From the NCBI GenBank assembly GCA_950022655.1, contig OX465592.1:3092623-3156622 (forward strand): a stretch of 64,000 nt of DNA. The letters run 5' to 3'. Source of the stretch: Alentia gelatinosa. Taxonomy: Eukaryota; Annelida; Polychaeta; Phyllodocida; Polynoidae. Shown here piece by piece: positions 62,501-64,000 of the stretch (positions are counted from its first letter, which is position 1; each line of letters begins with the position of its first letter). The notes under the pieces were generated by a model, which did no database searches, had not been told where the DNA came from, and saw nothing but the letters and a program-made list of their open reading frames with translations. Position numbers and translations under genes: made by a program.

Positions 62501-64000
62501 CCATGTGGGTATCCAATGGGATGAAACCAAATTTTCCTTGGGAAAAATTCTAATGTGGACCAGAATTGTAGTGAAGTTCTGTCTAACTCCAGAAGACTAT
62601 ACAAATGGATATTTTGACAATAAAACACCTTATTCTCTTTCTAAATGTCGATGAGTAGTGGTGTGGTATACAGCCACTTTTCTCCTTCATCCCCAGCAGT
62701 GGTACACTTACTGATATATCAAATACCAGTCATTCTCATACCATGTCTATGTGGTGTGGAATGTAAAAGAACTCTCACCTCAGTAAATGTATAGAAGTGA
62801 TAATTCTATCTAAATTCATCACCTAGATTCGATCACCACCCTCGTGGTTTGAAAGGACCTTGGAATAATCTGGTAAGAACCTGTAATGGTTAACTGGACG
62901 TTAAATCAAACCAAACGAACCAAACCCATGCCTAGTTTTTCTTTCCTCACAGGTTCTCCGTTCCTCTTCTCCAACTGGGAGAGCCCGGACCCTGACAAGT
63001 TCTCTCAGGTGTGTATGACGTTCCACTACCGAGACGTGAGTAACGCAGGAGGAGACTATTACTGGAAGGACGAGACGTGTTCGAACAGACGCCACGCCAT
63101 CTGCCAGCTGAGTGAGTCGTTTACACTGTACTATAAATAGGTACCCTTTCAGTGAGTCACTCTACTATAAATAGGTACCCTCTGAGTGAGTCATTTACAC
63201 TCTACTATAAATAGGTACCCTCTGAGTGAGTCACTGTATTATTTATAGACCAATCCCAGGTACCTCTGAGTGAGTCATTTATACTGTACTATTTATAGAC
63301 CAGTAACACGTACCCTCTGAGTGAGTCACTGTACTATTTATAGACCAGTACCACGTACCCTCTGAGTGAGTCACTGTGCTATTTATAGACAAAGTACCCT
63401 CTGAGTGAGTCACTGTGCTATTTATAGACCGAGTCCACTCTGAGTGAGTCACTGTGCTATTTATAGGCAAAGTACCCTCTGAGTGAGTCACCGCACTGTA
63501 CTATTTATATATCAGTCCCCGGTACCCTCCAAATGTGAGTTATTGACACTGAAAACATACTACAAGTTGGAAAACCTGAGTACATTGCATCTCTGGCACA
63601 ACATTATAAAACTCGAAGTGTTACGATCAGAAGTGTAATCATAAAAGAAGTGCCCGATAAAATGTATATTTTTGATGATGGTGATTTGGTCGATAGATTT
63701 GTAATCATGTATTCTACTCGTGATTCACGATGTCAATTCATCCTACAAGAAGGTTTGTAGGCAATTATTAAACCCTTTCTCTTGGTCAAGATAAATAAAC
63801 CGCTCAGCCAAAAGTACAATGCAGTATAATCAAATACTGAACTAGATGATGGTTAAATGAATATTGTACTGTTTTTGACTCCAACCCGTTGCAACATAAG
63901 TCGACGGACTAACAACAACGTCCACGACAGAAACTACAACGACGTGGGCGCCGACTACAAGTGTCTCCACACTAACCACAACAACTCTTAGCACTCTAAC
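47484..64000 (+). CDS. Gene C: second CTLD-with-nested-WSC receptor (3' end outside window)
   Basis: Nine exons (47484-47553, 54709-55020, 57992-58152, 58928-59069, 59245-59388, 60197-60311, 61702-61832, 62953-63111, 63901 to the edge) join in frame to about 445 residues. Order: signal peptide 1-23; CTLD1 first half 24-127; WSC 128-228; CTLD1 second half 229-276; CTLD2 277-411; Thr-rich stalk from 412. It is the paralogue of gene B with the same order and the same phase at every shared junction, except that CTLD2 has one extra intron and the microexon is absent. Membrane helix and tail should lie right of the window. Function inferred as a glycan-binding surface receptor. Confidence 0.88.
48238..48406. 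mobile_element. MITE family 2, copy 4
   Basis: GGGGCCCGTTTAATAATCTA at the left. The right half is rearranged: TATTAAACGATAACCCTTGT is present but the terminal GGGCCC is missing. Confidence 0.6.
48541..48815. repeat. Foldback superfamily copy, fullest two-module example
   Basis: Module 1: arms ACTCACGAGATGAGAATAAC and TATTTTCATCAAGTGGGTTT around GAAGCGAAGTAGAGTGAATT. Module 2: TTTTATCTTGCCCC to CGTTAAGCCTATGG and ACCGGGGTGAGATAAT. The same two-module layout is recognisable in at least ten other copies. Confidence 0.65.
50046..50603. mobile_element. Inverted-repeat element containing a telomere-like tract, copy 1
   Basis: The ends AAAACTCGACCCGAAACGAA and GATCGAGTTCTCCAGT, with several internal GGTCGAGTT/AACTCGACC words, are inverted. 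The centre (50186-50460) is a degenerate array of TTAGGG, ATAGGG and TAAGGG. A second copy in opposite orientation is at 51570-52245. Confidence 0.75.
50186..50460 (+). repeat. Interstitial telomere-like repeat (TTAGGG variants)
   Basis: About 45 hexamers of TTAGGG, ATAGGG, TAAGGG and TAAGGA in mixed order, followed by GGGAAGGGTTTTCTGTTTGT. The variant mixture argues against a recent telomere fusion. Confidence 0.88.
51570..52245. mobile_element. Telomere-like-tract element, copy 2, split by a MITE
   Basis: Reverse orientation: ACCTCAACCCGAAATGACTT to GGGTCAAGTTCTCCAG. The tract AACCCTATCCCTAA (51995-52090) is flanked by GAAAACAAACAGAAAACCCT, as in copy 1. A MITE family 1 copy (51706-51903) has inserted into its left arm. 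Confidence 0.72.
51706..51903. mobile_element. MITE family 1, copy 5, nested
   Basis: AAAGGCCCGTTTCCAATGGC to AGCCAATGGAAACGGGCCTT. Inserted into the telomere-like-tract element, so it is younger than that element. Confidence 0.82.
53328..53386 (+). mobile_element. Very short 3' end of the same LINE family
   Basis: About 58 bp (AGCCGAGCCTGGAAATTGTA, AACCCTAATAAAATC, A-tail) aligns with the last bases of the LINE at 53428-54536. AGAATCT before and GAATCT after the tail look like a target duplication inside the minisatellite unit. Confidence 0.65.
53428..54536 (+). mobile_element. 5'-truncated LINE (non-LTR retrotransposon) 3' end
   Basis: An open frame to 53974 encodes about 180 residues typical of the C-terminal end of LINE reverse transcriptases (IYRTTILPYLDYADFIYDN, then IQRLQNKILRLIYKV and SIAAWNNLKEV). 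Palm catalytic motifs are missing, so it is 5'-truncated. A 3' UTR follows, ending AACCCTAATAAACTTGATC plus an A-tail of 17. Clade uncertain (CR1/L2-like or RTE-like). Not a host gene. Confidence 0.8.
54709..55020 (+). CDS. Gene C exon 2: N-terminal half of CTLD1
   Basis: 312 nt, phase 1 to 1, strong acceptor CCCCTTCCCCCTCAG. ITCPLRWNQTSSGCYQM gives the long-form first cysteines, SEASRRC helix 1, SDVWIGGYEES the WIGL-type motif, and VWRVLDG the end point, as in gene B (VWRWVSG). Very GC-rich. Its 3' end and donor are the first unit of a five-copy tandem repeat. Confidence 0.92.
54960..55810. repeat. Donor-straddling tandem repeat, five units of about 177 bp
   Basis: Each unit contains the last 45 or so bases of exon 2 (AGTTCAACTTCCCGCC, GGCGGGTTCTGGACG), the GTAAGTA donor and about 125 bp of intron. 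Donors fall at 55021, 55195, 55370, 55548 and 55730, with spacings of 174-182. Later copies carry exon-end-like coding sequence without an acceptor. Confidence 0.95.
55021..57991. other. Gene C intron 2
   Basis: Starts with the donor repeat. Also holds MITE family 1 (55983-56180), dispersed repeat pieces (56460-56710, 57590-57910) and a palindrome relative (57080-57195). The counterpart of the gene B microexon was searched for by eye and not found. Confidence 0.6.
55983..56180. mobile_element. MITE family 1, copy 6
   Basis: AAGGCTTGTTTCCATTGGCC to TCCAATGGAAACGGGCCTTT, 198 bp, core CACCGATCTACTGTCAGGAA. Non-coding. Confidence 0.8.
57992..58152 (+). CDS. Gene C exon 3: WSC domain, first half
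   Basis: 161 nt, phase 1 in, phase 0 out. GMKKLAIQGCFGD leads to NCTDYCTGYKYAGLQ, the WSC signature with its first three cysteines. It splits after GLQ as gene B does after ALQ. A charged insertion (DRDTGRDEDRD) makes it slightly longer than gene B exon 4. Confidence 0.93.
58153..58927. other. Gene C intron 3, within the WSC domain
   Basis: Contains one foldback MITE (58568-58910) ending 17 nt before the exon 4 acceptor. The rest is unremarkable. Confidence 0.6.
58568..58910. mobile_element. MITE with 45-bp inverted ends abutting a splice acceptor
   Basis: TAGGAAGCCAAAGTGAACCT with ACAAAATACCATTTCC at the left, GGAAATGGTGTTTTGTAAAC with GGTTCACTTTGGCTC at the right. A related inverted copy lies at about 25010-25320. 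Only ACTATACTCCTGATACTTTCAG separates it from exon 4. Confidence 0.8.
58928..59069 (+). CDS. Gene C exon 4: WSC domain, second half
   Basis: 142 nt, phase 0 in, phase 1 out. VQCFCGDNYGKYG, GCTVPCPGNNQEYCGGESKN, LIYDLS: a textbook WSC C-terminal half with the remaining five cysteines. Confidence 0.95.
59245..59388 (+). CDS. Gene C exon 5: C-terminal half of CTLD1
   Basis: 144 nt, phase 1 to 1. VKWAYNQPNNFDNYQSCG, then KMGDQMC and YICHI: the CTLD resumes after the WSC with the same NQPN motif and cysteine spacing as gene B exon 6. Confidence 0.93.
59389..60196. other. Gene C intron 5
   Basis: A short run of TTACCCAATAT-type repeats follows the donor (59398-59460). Nothing else recognised. Confidence 0.5.
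60197..60311 (+). CDS. Gene C exon 6: CTLD2, first part
   Basis: 115 nt, phase 1 in, phase 2 out. SACNTNSRYQTVNGKCLYYS and NWFSARTDCINR form strand 1 and helix 1 with the long-form cysteines. The phase-2 intron after CINR is absent in gene B. Confidence 0.9.
60372..60840. repeat. 42-bp minisatellite (about 11 units)
   Basis: Unit GGTCATGTGACATTGTGTAC plus TATTATCTCACTATACCTGT. It begins about 60 bp after the exon 6 donor. Since 42 is a multiple of three, two frames stay open, giving repeat peptides that are not genes. Confidence 0.93.
61505..61655. repeat. Large hairpin of about 60-bp arms
   Basis: Left arm words GTACCAGTGAAAGGAAGTCA and GTAAGGCTTGGAAAAATTAC face AGTAATTTTTCCAAGCCTTA and TGACTTCCTTTCACCGGTAC around a short spacer at 61570-61587. 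Few mismatches. Confidence 0.85.
61702..61832 (+). CDS. Gene C exon 7: CTLD2, middle
   Basis: 131 nt, phase 2 in, phase 1 out. KGDLVSISGEQE, VYMWIGLIGRQWLWADG gives a canonical WIGL motif and the W-x-W-x-x-G end point. The donor GACG/GTTTGT is weak, but frame and homology to gene B support it. Confidence 0.9.
61833..62952. other. Gene C intron 7
   Basis: Contains a foldback superfamily copy (61975-62375: ACTCCACAAGTTTGGATGCG, GAGGCAAAGCCAAGTGATGA, TTTATCTCACCCC, CCAGGGGTGAGATGGT). Nothing else seen. Confidence 0.55.
62953..63111 (+). CDS. Gene C exon 8: CTLD2, C-terminal third
   Basis: 159 nt, phase 1 to 1. FSNWESPDPDKFSQVC, YYWKDETC, HAICQL. The long-loop tripeptide is ESPDPD-like rather than EPN or QPD, so calcium-dependent sugar binding may differ from gene B. 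The CTGA/GTGAGT donor is the first unit of a minisatellite. Confidence 0.93.
63112..63530. repeat. Minisatellite of donor-containing units after exon 8
   Basis: About ten units of 37-50 bp, each starting CTGAGTGAGTCA (the real donor context) followed by CTACTATAAATAGGTACCCT or CTATTTATAGACCAGTACC. Every unit offers a consensus-like GTGAGT. Confidence 0.93.
63112..63900. other. Gene C intron 8
   Basis: Donor minisatellite for the first 420 bp, then about 370 bp of AT-rich sequence with nothing recognised. Confidence 0.55.
63901..64000 (+). CDS. Gene C exon 9: start of Thr-rich stalk (runs off window)
   Basis: After a weak acceptor (GCAACATAAG) phase 1 gives DGLTTTSTTETTTTWAPTTS and a continuing Thr run to the edge, homologous in style and position to gene B exons 9 and 10. 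No stop occurs before the window ends. Confidence 0.65.

Overview
The window is animal nuclear DNA: short coding exons with GT-AG introns, a high density of small foldback elements, minisatellites, one LINE fragment and one solo LTR. I think it is an invertebrate deuterostome, most likely a lancelet (Branchiostoma). That is an inference from the shuffled lectin-type ectodomains, the MITE load and, above all, minisatellites that start on splice junctions. I recall such repeats being described in amphioxus as 'mirages' (from memory, unverified). No prokaryotic, organellar or viral genes were seen.

Three members of one receptor-like family occupy the window. Gene A (+, about 516-2629) is only the 3' end: a Thr/Pro stalk exon and a transmembrane plus tail exon. 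Gene B (-, 38477 down to 9689) appears complete: 14 coding exons give 760 or 765 residues with no frame conflict. Gene C (+, 47484 to the right edge) has nine exons and leaves the window inside its stalk. A and B converge; B and C diverge from a shared intergenic stretch of about 9 kb.

The predicted protein plan is: signal peptide, C-type lectin domain 1 (CTLD1) with a WSC domain nested inside it, CTLD2, Thr-rich (in B also Asn-rich) stalk, one membrane helix, short cytoplasmic tail. In B and C the N-terminal half of CTLD1 ends at its W-x-W-x-x-G-like region. A two-exon WSC module follows, and then the C-terminal half of the CTLD resumes with a QPN motif and the remaining cysteines. CTLD2 in the same genes carries a phase-1 intron at the same point with nothing inserted, so the nested WSC looks like exon shuffling into that intron. 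This is the main discovery candidate.

Layout: 1-2.6 kb, gene A end with a solo LTR in its intron; 2.6-9.7 kb, repeat-rich intergenic; 9.7-38.5 kb, gene B and its introns, with a 1 kb 20-bp satellite in intron 1; 38.6-38.8 kb, gene B promoter (TATA, AP-1, CRE); 38.8-47.5 kb, intergenic with a GC-rich patch holding an RFX X-box, C-rich, 73-bp and polypurine tracts and two unexplained coding-like segments; 47.5-64 kb, gene C, with telomere-like repeat elements and a LINE 3' end in intron 1. Function (glycan-binding surface receptors, perhaps immune or epithelial) is inferred from the domains only.
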